A DNA stretch of 64,000 nucleotides from Lycocorax pyrrhopterus obiensis (taxonomy: Eukaryota > Chordata > Aves > Passeriformes > Paradisaeidae). Both the position numbers and the translations under genes were made by a program. The stretch covers positions 16,414,494 to 16,478,493 of the forward strand of contig JACSVZ010000002.1 of NCBI GenBank assembly GCA_014706295.1. Direction: 5' to 3'. The number at the start of each line of letters is the position of its first letter. The first letter of the stretch is position 1. Below the pieces are notes generated by a model. The model had not been told where the DNA came from, did no database searches, and saw only the letters and a list, made by a program, of their open reading frames with translations. Below, piece after piece: positions 50,501-59,944 of the stretch.

Positions 50501-53500
50501 GGGTAGGCCTGTGTAGAAGCCCAGAAGAGAAGGGGCTAATGTGTACCTGTCAAACACTGGTTGCCAGATACCCAGGGAGCCAACCAAGGATTGTCAGTAA
50601 TAACCAAGAATTGTTGAAAGAACAAGAGGAGAAGGGGACCATGCAGAGGCAGGGCAGCACTTTTCTGGGATAAACATTCCTTGTTCTGCTCCAGAGACAC
50701 AACCACAGAATCAATTAGGTTGGAAAAGACCACTAAGGTCATTGAGTCCACCGTATGGTCAAACACCACCCTGTCGACTGGAGCATGGCACTAAATGCCA
50801 CATCCAGTCTTTCCTCTAACACCTCCGGGGACGGTGACTCCACCACCTCCCTGGGCAGCTGATTCCCATGTCCAGTCACCCTTTCTGTGAAGAATTTCTC
50901 CCTAATGTCCAACCTGAACCTCCCCTGGCACAGCCTGAGGCCATGTCCTCTCATCCTGTCTCTAGTTGCCTGGGAGGAGAGGTTGATCCCCACATCACTA
51001 CACCCTCCTTTCAGGCAGTTGTAGAGAGAGATAAAATCACCCCTGAGCCTCCTCTTCTCAGGCTAAACACCCCCAGCTCCCTCAGCTGCTCCTCATTGGA
51101 TTTGTGCTCCAGGCCCTTCCCAGCTCTTCTGCGCTTCTCTGGACTTACTCCAGCCCCTCAATGTCCTTCCTGAACTGAGGGGCCCAGAAGCGGACACAGG
51201 ACTCAAGTTGTGGCCTCATCACTGCCCTGCTCCTGTGGTCACACTATTGCTGATACAGGCCAGGATGCCACTGGCACTCTTGGCCACCTGGGATCACACT
51301 GGCTCGTGTTCAGCTGCTGTCCACCAGCACCCCCAAGTTCTTTTCTGCTGGGACGCTTTCAGACCACTCTGTCCCCATGAACAAACAAAAGACAGCATCA
51401 TCACAGAAGTGAGAATGAAGCGTTGACCCAAGGTCACTCTGGGCAGGGGAAGGGTCAAGACCACACAAGACCCAAGACCTCCAAAGCCTCTGATGCATTT
51501 CCAGAAAAGTCTGAAAGAAGGGACTGGACATGACAACTAATTTGCATAGAAAGAGAGAAACCTGTCTTCGGGGCAGGGAAACCTACCTATAAAAAGGTAT
51601 CCCCACCCAGGCCAGGGGGTGCCCCCAGGACACCAGACATGTCATCATCCAGACTGATGCTGGAACCAGGAGTGGTGATCTCTTCTTCTCTCTCTCTCTC
51701 CCTTTCTTTAATGTATCTCTTCCTTTCCCTCTTTCCTTCCACCCTACCTCTTTATCCACAACCCACTGCTGTGTGCTGATGTAGCAGGTCAGTGACCAAC
51801 ATTCCAATTTCCATGCCAAGTGTGTAATTTACTATTAAAACTTCGTGATTTTTTGCAGACCCAAGCAATTACACATCTTGGGTGTTCCCTTCCCCTTAAG
51901 GGTGAAACGTCACAGCCTGGCTTGGGAGAATCTTTCCCAAGAAGGGCTGGGTTGGGGAGGCAGTTTTAACTGTTTCCTGCTTCACTTCAGTGCCTGAACA
52001 CAGGAAGAAGAGCACCAAAAAGAGATACAGGAATTTTACCATGAACTTCCAGAGTAGCCTGGTAATTCTTACCAAAAGCAACCAGTAGTGCCATAGCACA
52101 GTAGCCTTAGATCTCCAGGCTAGATCCAGCCTAGATAACATGGAAAGGTTATGAAGGAGTGCTCCAATCTTTGTGAGGTTCAAACACACTTTCTTTGCTT
52201 TGAAATTTTCATCTTACCAATAAAAACACCTGTTTTGGTACCACTGACAGATTCTACAGGAACTCCTGCATCCTCCAGGGCTTTGTATGTGCACTCTATC
52301 AGTAACTTCTGCTGTGGATCCATGCGTTCAGCTTCCAAATTATTAATCCCAAAGAGGTGGTTGTCAAATGAATTAAATCTGAAATGCACAGACCAGAATA
52401 TGATATGACATATGTATATAAGATTTTTTACTTTTAGACTCACAGTAAACATTTTTGCAATGAAAAGCAGAGCACTAATGGGTGTTTCGGCCACAGGTCC
52501 CATTAATGAAATTCAGAAGAAAATGTTTATAAGCCAAAGATGTTTCATGTCCCACCACAAAATACGTCATTTTATCAATGATTCTGCATTTCAGAGGTAA
52601 GAGCTCGCTCCTACCCATTTTTATTCTCATAGTTATTGCACTAGTACCAGCTGGATTCCTCAGATCGTGAAATGTGCAGAATGAGACTCCTTCTGCTGTA
52701 ATGTGGTCATAGCCAACAAGTTATAAACAAATACCGTTTTCTACATCATTTTAAGCCAATACAGACCAATGCTTTACAATTTAAAACCAAAAGGGAGAGG
52801 ATCAGCTCAGGTGTTTTCAAGGGATACCCATGCTTCTCCAACAATATATTCAAAATACTTTCTGTGTGTGTATGTGTGTGTTTGTCATTAAAAGCATCTT
52901 CAAAATAGGCCCTGCTTACAAAAGACCAAGTCCAAGTTCAGTCTTGTGTCCCAAGATCAGATTTCTATGGCCTTCTATCATCTCTTGATTTCAGTCCAGG
53001 ATTCAGTATCTAACATGGGACTAAGCATTAAATTCATTCTGGGTCCTATGATTCAACCCTGCCAAGTATAAATCTCAGGAGACAATAACATTTCTTCTGT
53101 GCATGTCAACTTCTCCTTTGAATGAAGCTCTACCTGTAGCCTGAGGATTTAAGGTGAACATGGAATTCAAATAAAAGACACTTATGCTGACCTTACTGTA
53201 ATCTGCTATTCTTCACACTGGTCACAGCCCCTGAACAACTGTACCCACAGTCTAAGTACAACAAAAATCAGTGGTGCAGCAGGGTAACACACTCACTCAT
53301 TGAGAAGAGCAGCTCGTGTTGTACATATTTTTCCTGGCTTGTTATCATCTGGATCATACCATTCCTTGGCATTAAATCTCTCAGGGGGGATTTCTACCGT
53401 GCAGTTTTTGCCTTCCTCCAGGACTTTCCAGAAATTGTCAATTCCATCTCCTGTTGTACAGAGTTTTTAAAACAGATTAAATTATGCACTCCCCCTCCCC

Positions 53501-54235
53501 ATGCAGGCTCAGAAATGCACAATCAGCTACAAGGACCTCCCACATGTAAATCTAGGCTGCTCAAGAAGACTTGCCACAGAAAGAAGTGATCAGTCTTTGG
53601 TGAGAGGAAAATGAAAAAGCATGACTGATCTCCTCACGGCTTGTCTAAAAGCAAAGGAACCCCACAAAATCCTTAACCACCTTCTCTCCCCATTTCCCTA
53701 CCATCTCACTGCATCTACTCTACATACTGTAATAAAGCAAGAAGCTTTCTTTTAGGAAAACCCAACCTGTTTATGTTACAGGCAAAGCTGATGATAATGT
53801 CCAGCCCTTGATCTGTCCTGTCCCTGGGGATGCAGAGTCCTGTAACAATGCACAATCACCCAGCCACTGAACACACAGAAAGTTCAAATCATCCCAGACC
53901 CATCCAGCTCCTTTGTATGAGTTTCATGTGCAGCTCAATGCCCTGATCAATGCCCTGCTCACAGCCAGCACTGCAGCTTGTCTGTCTGTCAGCAGACAGA
54001 TTCAAACCAATTAGTTTCCACCACAGCACCACCTTTCAAAAAGATCCCACAAGCAGCAAAGCAACAAATTCTACTAGGGGACAAACATGGTGTTTTCCTC
54101 CATTTGAACATTAATAAAAGACTCTGCTTTTCAATGTCCACTCAGAGCCTGCTTTGCTTTTACCCCAGACTCACCTCCCGGAAAGTTGCATCCTATTCCA
54201 ACAATAGCAACTTCATCTGCAGTCTCGATCTCCAT
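39028..54235 (-). CDS. Animal type I polyketide synthase, intact, six coding exons
   Basis: An iterative cytosolic megasynthase that condenses malonyl units into a partly reduced chain held on its ACP. The exons join as 54235-54175, 53450-53297, 52378-52218, 49531-49328, 49224-49043 and 44586-39028: 6321 nt, 2106 residues, all junctions in frame with GT-AG introns. Domains: KS 7-430 (Cys177 in DTACSS, His312 in HGTGT, His353 in GNIGHTE); AT about 530-850 (Ser619 in GHSVGE, Arg644, His726 in YHSPSMD); DH about 890-1170 (His922 in [11 protein letters not shown], Asp1089 in HPVLLD); ER-like about 1390-1720 without a GGVG NADPH loop, so probably inactive; KR about 1730-1930 (GGLTGLG; Ser/Tyr1886/Asn1890); ACP about 2015-2085 (Ser2043 in GIDSM). 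No thioesterase follows. The ATG has a good context (GAGATGG), and this start puts the malonyl-binding Arg at 644, as reported for the budgerigar pigment PKS. FASN is less likely: too short, no TE, different exon plan. The product is unknown. Confidence 0.95.
44930..48788 (+). mobile_element. Long decayed CR1 LINE, antisense in PKS intron
   Basis: About 3.3 kb of CR1 once the nested LTR is removed. In order it shows the segment before ORF2 (gggtttttgacaatggaatg, ctttaaactag), the ORF2 start (gccaatgcacacagtagg; tcattgcaattacggacatg), the endonuclease (translated text [18 protein letters not shown] and [19 protein letters not shown]), the linker, the reverse transcriptase ([32 protein letters not shown]) and the 3' UTR ending gattctgtgg at 48788. 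Many frameshifts and stops mean it is dead. It is 5'-truncated and lies opposite to PKS transcription. Confidence 0.9.
45563..46160 (+). mobile_element. Solo LTR nested in the CR1
   Basis: A 598-bp insertion that splits CR1 text: the endonuclease region reads to gaagggtcacgc before it and resumes at catgcactgtttaggag after it. It starts TGTC and ends GACA, with near-identical 5-bp flanks (CACGC 45558-45562, CATGC 46161-46165) that fit an aged target duplication. AATAAA is at 46011-46016. It is G/C-rich, which explains the 192-codon ORF over it. It is younger than the CR1. Confidence 0.8.
49043..49224 (-). CDS. PKS coding exon 5
   Basis: Acceptor TGACTGCAG, donor AAAAG/GTAAGA; 182 nt ending exactly on a codon boundary. 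Residues 194-254 include the KS signature [16 protein letters not shown]. The intron to exon 4 is only 103 nt (49225-49327). Confidence 0.95.
49328..49531 (-). CDS. PKS coding exon 4, KS active-site cysteine
   Basis: Acceptor TTTTCCAG, donor TCAG/GTAACG; 204 nt, residues 126-194. It holds the nucleophile Cys177 (codon at 49379-49377) in the DTACSS motif. Confidence 0.95.
50700..51382 (-). mobile_element. CR1 LINE, 3' part
   Basis: Antisense CR1 text on the plus strand in order: cagaatcaattaggttgg, gcatggcactaaatgcc, cctgggcagctgattccc, tttctgtgaagaatttctcc, ctcctttcaggcagttgtag, cctcctcttctcaggctaa, ctcaatgtccttcctgaact, ctgatacaggccaggatgcc. It lies on the PKS strand and is 5'-truncated near 51382. 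Confidence 0.88.
51385..51905 (+). mobile_element. LTR-like element, boundaries unclear
   Basis: It has LTR-type architecture: a TATA box (cctataaaaaggtat, about 51590), a C/T-rich stretch (cttcttctctctctctctcc), then actattaaaacttcgtgatt as a likely polyadenylation region. The layout and some words match the CT-rich LTRs at 57369 and 58905 (gctgg...ggtgat..cttc; ttactattaaa). I found no clear TG...CA ends or target duplication. Confidence 0.45.
52218..52378 (-). CDS. PKS coding exon 3
   Basis: Acceptor TGCATTTCAG, donor TTG/GTAAGA; 161 nt. It codes residues 72-126 with the KS landmark RMDPQQKLL and KTGVFIG. Confidence 0.93.
52379..53296 (-). other. PKS intron 2
   Basis: 918 nt, canonical splice sites, no recognised repeat apart from a short TG/GT run near 52861-52886. 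Confidence 0.8.
53297..53450 (-). CDS. PKS coding exon 2
   Basis: Acceptor ACAACAG, donor GA/GTGAGT; 154 nt, entering and leaving mid-codon in phases that match its neighbours. It codes residues 21-72, including the typical early KS text [10 protein letters not shown] and NAKEWYDPD. Confidence 0.92.
53451..54174 (-). other. PKS intron 1 of the coding region
   Basis: 724 nt, GTGAGT donor and ACAACAG acceptor, no recognised element. Confidence 0.8.
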
Positions 54236-54243
54236 CTCCTGGG
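54175..54243 (-). CDS. PKS exon with start codon
   Basis: The acceptor CTGTGCAG precedes 54243, eight untranslated bases lead to the ATG at 54235-54233, and the donor is CGGGAG/GTGAGT at 54175/54174. It codes the KS N-terminus ([12 protein letters not shown], residues 9-20). The frame stays open upstream of the ATG to the acceptor, so a start in an earlier exon cannot be excluded from sequence alone. Confidence 0.85.
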
Positions 54244-55625
54244 CTGCACAGGACAGGAGTAGTGTCAGTCCGGTCAAACAATTATGCATTTACCATTACA
54301 TAAATACTAGGTTAAAAGGTGAACTTCCCACAAACACACAAACTTGTTCAAAACTTGATTAATCTTGAATCATCTACTGTTGGTTGTGACAACAAACGAC
54401 ACTGCCCACAAGTGACCAGAGCTGGACTATATTTTTCCTCTTGTCTCTACTTTTAGAGGAAAATCCCCATTTAATTCCCCAAACTCTCTCATGCACTGAC
54501 ACTTCCTTTTTACTGTCTAACCTCTGCTAACAAAAGGTGAATCTTTTCAACAAATTAGATGGCAAAGACAAGAATTCCCTTTGGGATCAAATGAAATACC
54601 CCACTATAGAACTGACAGATGATTTCTTTTTCCTTGATTCTGGGAAATGAACTTGTCAGAGGAGAATCAGTTCAATTGAACTAATCAGAACTTGCTAGGA
54701 TGCTCACCTCTAAGCCCTGCAGTCCTCCTGGACTTCCTTCAACCTACAAAGAGGAAAAGATTCCTCTAGAAAGGTTTTGTGGGGGATTATTGGCAGTGAG
54801 GAGAGATTCTCATCTCAGGGTTACCACAGCAAGTCCCAAAGAGCCTTTCTCAGTCACTGACTGACAGCAGTGAAGCAGAGACCAGGCTGTTTCACAGCCC
54901 CACACATCATTCGGAGTTATCATTTCTTGGAGGTTTGATTTGAAAGGTGAACTTAGGAATAACTGCTCAAATTCACACTTTGAAAAATTTACTTCCAGGT
55001 TCCATTAGCTAGGAGAGAAAAAGTTAAAAGGCCACCATGCAAAAATAAGGAGATGAGAATCTGGCTTTCTAGAAGTAAATTCCATTTTACCAATAATGTA
55101 AATTCAAAATTGACACAAGAATTATTTCCTTTAAATTTTTTCAGAATTGTCTATGGCTTCTATGATTTTATGATTTCTTATTTTAATGTAATTGCTAAAC
55201 TAAAGCTGCAAAACTCAACAAAGATACTTTAATCACAAAAGTACTTTTAAGCATTTTTCCTAAGTTAATACTTAAATAGCAAATAATAGAAAATTAAGGA
55301 CTTTCGAATCATAACATAAAACACATCTTTGGCATCTCTAGAGCTATCCAGTGAGCTATGTAACTCTTACCTTATATCATCCCAGCGGGGTGGAGTAATA
55401 GGCTGAGTCCGTAGAAGTCATTTATGTAGGTTTCTGTGTGGTTTCTTATTGAAATACACATGCTAAATCATGGAGGAAATGCAAATATAATTAATCAGTG
55501 ACCTGACTAAAGTTCAAAACTACTTCCCTGAAGTCGTAAATTTCTTGAAGTCAGCAAGGACAAGAGTACTATCCATCATCTTACAGTCAGCAACCAATAA
55601 ACTGAAGTTATGTTGTAACAAACCT
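54244..55625 (-). other. 5' intron or upstream region of PKS
   Basis: Since an acceptor precedes the first coding exon, at least one untranslated exon should lie upstream. This stretch has no repeat I recognise. One candidate exon is listed at 55371-55430. Confidence 0.4.
55371..55430 (-). promoter_or_regulatory. Candidate PKS 5' untranslated exon and promoter
   Basis: On the minus strand a strong donor, ATATAAG/GTAAGAGTT, ends a putative exon at 55371. Inside it a tiny upstream frame, ATG ATA TAA, sits just before the donor. Some 50-110 bases upstream is a perfect octamer ATGCAAAT (55479-55486 on the plus strand), a POU-factor site. This is inference from motif strength and position only. 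The transcription start is not visible. Confidence 0.28.
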
Positions 55626-56045
55626 TAGATTCATAGAATGGTTTGCATTGGAAGGGACCTTAAAGATCCTCTACATTCAGCTCCCTCGCCATGGGCAGTG
55701 CTAATTACACTAGACCAGGTTGCTCAAAACCCCATACAGCCTGACCTTTGTTACTTCCAGGGATGGAGTATCTACAACTTCTCTGGGCAACCTGTAAAGA
55801 ATTTTTTCCTAATACCTAATCTAAACCTATTCTCTTTCAGTTTAAAGCCATGCCCCTTGTCCTATCCCCACATGACCTTCTAAAAAGTCCCTCTCCATCT
55901 TTCTTATAGGGTCCCATAGGTACTGGCACACTGCTATATGATCTTCCTAGAACCCTCTTTCTCCAGGCTGAATAACCCCAGCTGTCTCAGTCTGTCTTCA
56001 TAGGAGAGGTGCTCCAGCCCTCTGATCATCATGAAATAGCCCAGG
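55626..56045 (-). mobile_element. CR1 LINE, 3' part
   Basis: Antisense CR1 landmarks: gattcatagaatggtttgca, ttggaagggaccttaaagat, ttccagggatggagtatcta, tctgggcaacctgtaaagaa, ctttctccaggctgaataac, ggagaggtgctccagccctc. It is more diverged than the copies at 20390 and 50700 and of another CR1 subtype. Confidence 0.85.
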
Positions 56046-56499
56046 AAATTTTTATTATCTTAAGAATATGATTTAAAAGACTCTGTCTTTAAAGTAACAA
56101 TTCAATTTGGTTTGCTCTTAATATCAATAAATATGAGCAAGTGTTTAAAGCTCCATCTATTTGTTGGAGGCATTGTGAAAATGAACCTTCCCAGTTCTGC
56201 CTTGGAAGACTTTAGAATTATTATGATTTGGCTAAACTTTTCAGAGTTACTAATTAGTGAACTGAAGAATCTTAACAAAACACAAGCAAATGTTATATGA
56301 GAAATGATTGAATCCCCCTTCCTAAACCAGGAGGGATAGCCATGGACTGCAAACAGAACATGAATAAAGTACAGAAAAGCCTTCCACCAGCTCTCAAGGC
56401 AATGTGCTGTTGAATTTTCTGCCATACATCCTAAGAGAGTATTTTAACTTTGCCTCAGTTCTTCTACTTATGCTAATCCGTGTGGTGACTATAACACAT

Positions 56500-57368
56500 T
56501 CTGCAATATACATACCTTTCAGCTGTGGGTGCAGAATATGATGAGGGCAATTTGCTCACTAAAATTCAAAGGACAAGATTTACTTGGGATAATGCAACTA
56601 AGTTTAAAAGGGAATTAATTTCATTTTTAATCACACCAATAATAAAGCCACAGTTTCTGTTTTGTGTCAAGATTAAATTACAACAGTGCTATAATCTGTC
56701 TCCCGGAAAACAGAGCATAGCCCTGATGTAAAAATATGTTTGCATGAGAATCTTTTGTATGAAAATGTTTTGTATGTTAATTTTGTATCATCAAAGCTAA
56801 TTTTCATAATGTATAGAATTAGCCAGTGGTGTAGGAATATTACCTATAAAATTCTTCCAACTGTATGTGAATGCAGTCAAGAAGAAAACACACATCCTCG
56901 ACAAACCCATTCACATTTATTCCAGGGTGCAAAATTAATCAATTATACTACAAGAGCTGGGACCCCTCTTGAAACTTGGCTGATTGACACATGTTAATAC
57001 ATGTACCTGTTGAGGATACCCCTCTACGGAATATAAAAATTAAGGCCCGCTGTAAAATTCTATAACTAATTTCAAAATATATTGAATCAACATCTGAGAG
57101 ATACAATATTGTGATATCTGTCACACCCACTACCCATTAAAGAAACCCTCACTCATTCCTGGGATTCATGGATTGGGGGTGCTGACTAATGCGAATTGGG
57201 TTGACGACTACAACTGAATTTACAGTTCGAACTATTGGATGCTGTATGATTACTCATGTTATTGCTTCAGCTGTTTCTATCTTTTCTCCTATTATCTTTC
57301 TTTATCAAGTTCATGGACAACCCATAAACTGAAGAAGATAGCTGGGAAAGAGATATTTATTACAATGT
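56500..57368 (+). mobile_element. Possible ERV internal remnant
   Basis: Directly before the LTR at 57369, in the orientation expected for a 3' internal region. Several broken frames carry N-linked glycosylation-type triplets, paired cysteines and, near 57225-57325, a hydrophobic helix-like stretch, as at the end of an envelope gene. The reading is interrupted by stops and frameshifts, so it is inactive. I recognise no specific virus family. The segment could equally be unrelated A/T-rich DNA. Confidence 0.3.
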
Positions 57369-58296
57369 TTGAGTCGCGGGGTAGATGTCAGAGACTGATA
57401 TAGGTCATGCCTCAAACATTGATAAAAAGTTCTGCTTATTACAGCAAAACTGTATAAAGAAGCCATCAAAACCCACCCCTCCCTAAAGAATGCCTGACTG
57501 GAACTTTGGATTGAAAATCAAACTGCTGAGATTAGATAAAGGGAAATCCATTCTTCCATCATCTGAGGTGTGGGGAGAAGTAAACAAGTAAACAAGGAAA
57601 AGACCCAGCAAACCCAGCAGCCGTGCTGAGATTCTTCCCTGGCTGGGTTTGGGGTGGGAGAGACCACAGCCCACAGAAGCCAGGTTTACTCTCTCTGAAA
57701 TGAGATGGAGGGAGGAGGTTTCGGGTGTGTTGCATAACCTCTGATCAGAGGCAGCAAACACCCATCCTCCCTTACACAAACTGGCCCAGCTGTGGAGCCC
57801 CCAAACCCACAGGCCACATCTGTGGGACATTCAAGTAAGAGGCAGCTGAGGGAGTGCCTTAATCCATCAAAGACCCCCTGAAGTGCTCCCCAGAGGGATG
57901 CAACAAATCCAGAGCCTGTTGTAAGAAACAATGGCAAACCCCCCCGCCCCCCAGGGAGGTGCCTGGGTTTTCCTACCTGGCCTGAGCATATATTAACCCA
58001 TGGGATTCTACGCTTTCCGGGGGGACCTTCACCACCAAGAAGACCAGTTGGAGAGGACCAATGGAACATCGCTGGGATCCATGGATGGTGATATTTTCTT
58101 TATTCTGTCTCTGTCACTCTCTTTCTGTCCTCCCCATCTCTTTTCTTTCTTTCTCTCTCTTTCTCTCTCTCTTTCTCTCTCTCTCTTATATTTACTATCA
58201 AATAAAACCCATACTATTGACTTTGGCATATGGTCTCGTTTGCACCTTAATTCGGGCAGAGGCATTTCTAATAACTTTAATAACCAGATCTCAACA
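57369..58296 (+). mobile_element. CT-rich LTR, copy A
   Basis: About 0.93 kb, collinear with copy B at 58905. Shared blocks: attacagcaaaactgta, agaccacagccc, gggtgtgttg, catcaaagaccccct, the TATA region near 57988 (catatattaac), caccaccaagaagaccag, gctgggatcc, a (CTTT/CT)n tract at 58139-58189, AATAAA at 58201-58206 and the end accagatctcaaca. Its right end abuts a CR1 fragment. It starts TG, but no matching target duplication was found. Confidence 0.7.
58139..58189. repeat. (CTTT)/(CT) microsatellite in LTR copy A
   Basis: A pyrimidine-only tract of CTTT and CT units just before the polyadenylation signal. The same tract, longer, occupies the equivalent place in copy B. Confidence 0.9.
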
Positions 58297-58760
58297 CCCT
58301 GTAAGACCAAGGGGAAGTCTTGCTTTCTCCAGCCTTCTCTCACCTCCAAGTTCTGGGACTCCTGAGGGCCATTCTCAGCAGTAAAGACTGAGGCAAAGAA
58401 GGCATTCAGTAATTCTGCCTTCTCTGTGTCTTCCGTTACCAGAATACCCTTCTGATTCAGCAGCAACCCAACATTCTCCCCAATCTCCCTTTTAGTGCTG
58501 ATGTACTTGCAGAAGCCCTTCTGTTTTAAGGTCCTAACCTATGGGATTCCTCTAAGTAGGTCTTTGAAAAGGCCAAAGTTAGCTCTCCAAAAGTTTAGGG
58601 ATCTAATCCTTCTTGAAGCTTTGCTTCTTCCATGCAGGATCCTGAGTTCCACCATCTCATGGTTACTACAGCCAAGGCTGCCCCCAAACTTCACATCTTC
58701 AACCAGTCTTTCATAGTTTGTTAGTACAAGGTCCAGCAACCTGTCTCTGGTCAATTTAGG
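58297..58760 (-). mobile_element. CR1 LINE endonuclease-RT linker fragment
   Basis: The minus strand translates in two frames to CR1 ORF2 text: LDLVLTNYERLVEDVKFGG with LGCSNHEMVEL (endonuclease) and then [19 protein letters not shown] (linker). The region between is partly deleted. It lies between the two CT-rich LTRs. Confidence 0.85.
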
Positions 58761-58890
58761 TCAGCTGTCCCAGCTGTGTCCCCTCCTTGCCTCTTGCCCA
58801 CCCCAAACCACCCTGAACAGGAGAGTAAGAAACACAAGACTTGACTCTCTGCAAGCATTGCTCAGCAATAACCAACCCCAGATGGTCACA
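58761..58890. mobile_element. Probable avian LTR fragment
   Basis: The words cagctgtgtcccctccttgc, cttgactctctgcaagcatt and gctcagcaataacc are familiar from a common bird LTR-type repeat. This rests on my memory of avian sequence, not on a boundary seen here. Confidence 0.35.
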
Positions 58891-58915
58891 AGTCTAATAC
58901 AGCCTGTATTAGACT
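58891..58915. repeat. Perfect 11-bp inverted repeat at the LTR B edge
   Basis: AGTCTAATACA and TGTATTAGACT are perfect reverse complements separated by GCC. The right arm is the first 11 bases of LTR B and the left arm is flanking DNA. Confidence 0.9.
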
Positions 58916-59944
58916 GTGTCAGAGATGGAATGTTATAATTTATGGCTTAAACATCTTCATGAAGAGCCTTTGCCTATTATAGCAAAACTGTATTACAAAA
59001 GCTGCAGAGAAGACCACCAAAACCCTGAATGGGGCCCTGAACTGCTCATTGCCCATTGATGAAGAATACATTTACAGAGAGATCAAGCTTAGCATCTTCA
59101 GGGTGGAGACCACAGCCCCAAGGCTATCAGCTGCCAGGCTCGAACAGACCCTCACACCAAACGGCGGGGGGAGGAGGAGAGGTTTTGGGTGTGTTGTGAA
59201 AAAAGCCTCTGGTTCCAGGCAGTGAACACCTACGGTGAAGCTGTAGGGCCCCTTCACCCCAGGAAAAGCTACATCCAAATGAAGGACAGCAGAGGGGGTG
59301 TCATGGCCCATCAAAGACCCCCTCCAAAGGGGTCCCCAGACCCTGCACCAGAGCACTGCAACATGATGCAACAGATCCACAGTGCTGCAAGGGACAGTGT
59401 CAAACCTAGCCCCATTAGGGGAGGTACCTGGGTGTTCTCACCTGGCCCAAATGTACATTAACCACTAGATTCTGTACTTTTTGGCGTGGCGCGGCAGCGG
59501 GGAACTCTCACCACCAAGAAGACCAGATGGAGGGGACCAACGAGACATCACTGGGATCCCCGGAAGGGTGATAGGTTTCTACCTAACTCCTGTCACTCTC
59601 TTCCTGTCCCCCCATTCTCCCACGCACACTTCTTTCTCTTTCTTTCTTTCTTTCTTTCTCTCTCTTTCTCTCTCTTCCTCTCTTTCTCTTTATTTCTTTT
59701 CTTTCTCTTTCTTTCTCTCTTTCTCTCTCTTTTTCTATCTTTCTTTCTCTCTCTTTCTTTCTTTCTTTCTCTTTGATTCTTTTACTATTAAATAAAATAT
59801 ATCAATTTTTTGGCACCAACATCTAACCTCGTTTGGTTTTAATCATGTTTTTTGGGTATATTTTGAACCTTTCTGGGTCCGATCCATTTTACTCATAGAG
59901 GCTTCGTTTCCTTTGCTCTTCTGTGTTTAAACCAGTTCGTAACA
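58905..59944 (+). mobile_element. CT-rich LTR, copy B
   Basis: About 1.04 kb and clearly homologous to copy A along its length. It starts TGTATTAG. A 6-bp direct repeat ACAGCC (58899-58904 and 59942-59947) flanks it and may be the target duplication, although that places the LTR end at gttcgta rather than the expected CA. AATAAA is at 59791-59796. The CT-rich tract before it is much longer than in copy A. Probably a separate solo LTR insertion of the same family. Confidence 0.7.
59629..59770. repeat. (CTTT)n/(CT)n microsatellite in LTR copy B
   Basis: About 140 bases, almost all pyrimidine, of CTTT, CTCT and CTTTT units. It creates S/L/F-rich plus-strand ORFs that are not genes. Confidence 0.92.

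Larger units (their letters stand above)
49532..52217 (-). other. PKS intron 3
   Basis: A 2.69-kb intron (donor GTAAGATG, acceptor TTTTCCAG). It contains a CR1 at 50700-51382 and an LTR-like stretch at about 51385-51905; the rest is unrecognised. Confidence 0.8.

Noticed and set aside
57215..57245. tRNA-like GTTCGAA T-loop word
   Set aside because: No acceptor stem, D-arm or anticodon arm can be folded around it.
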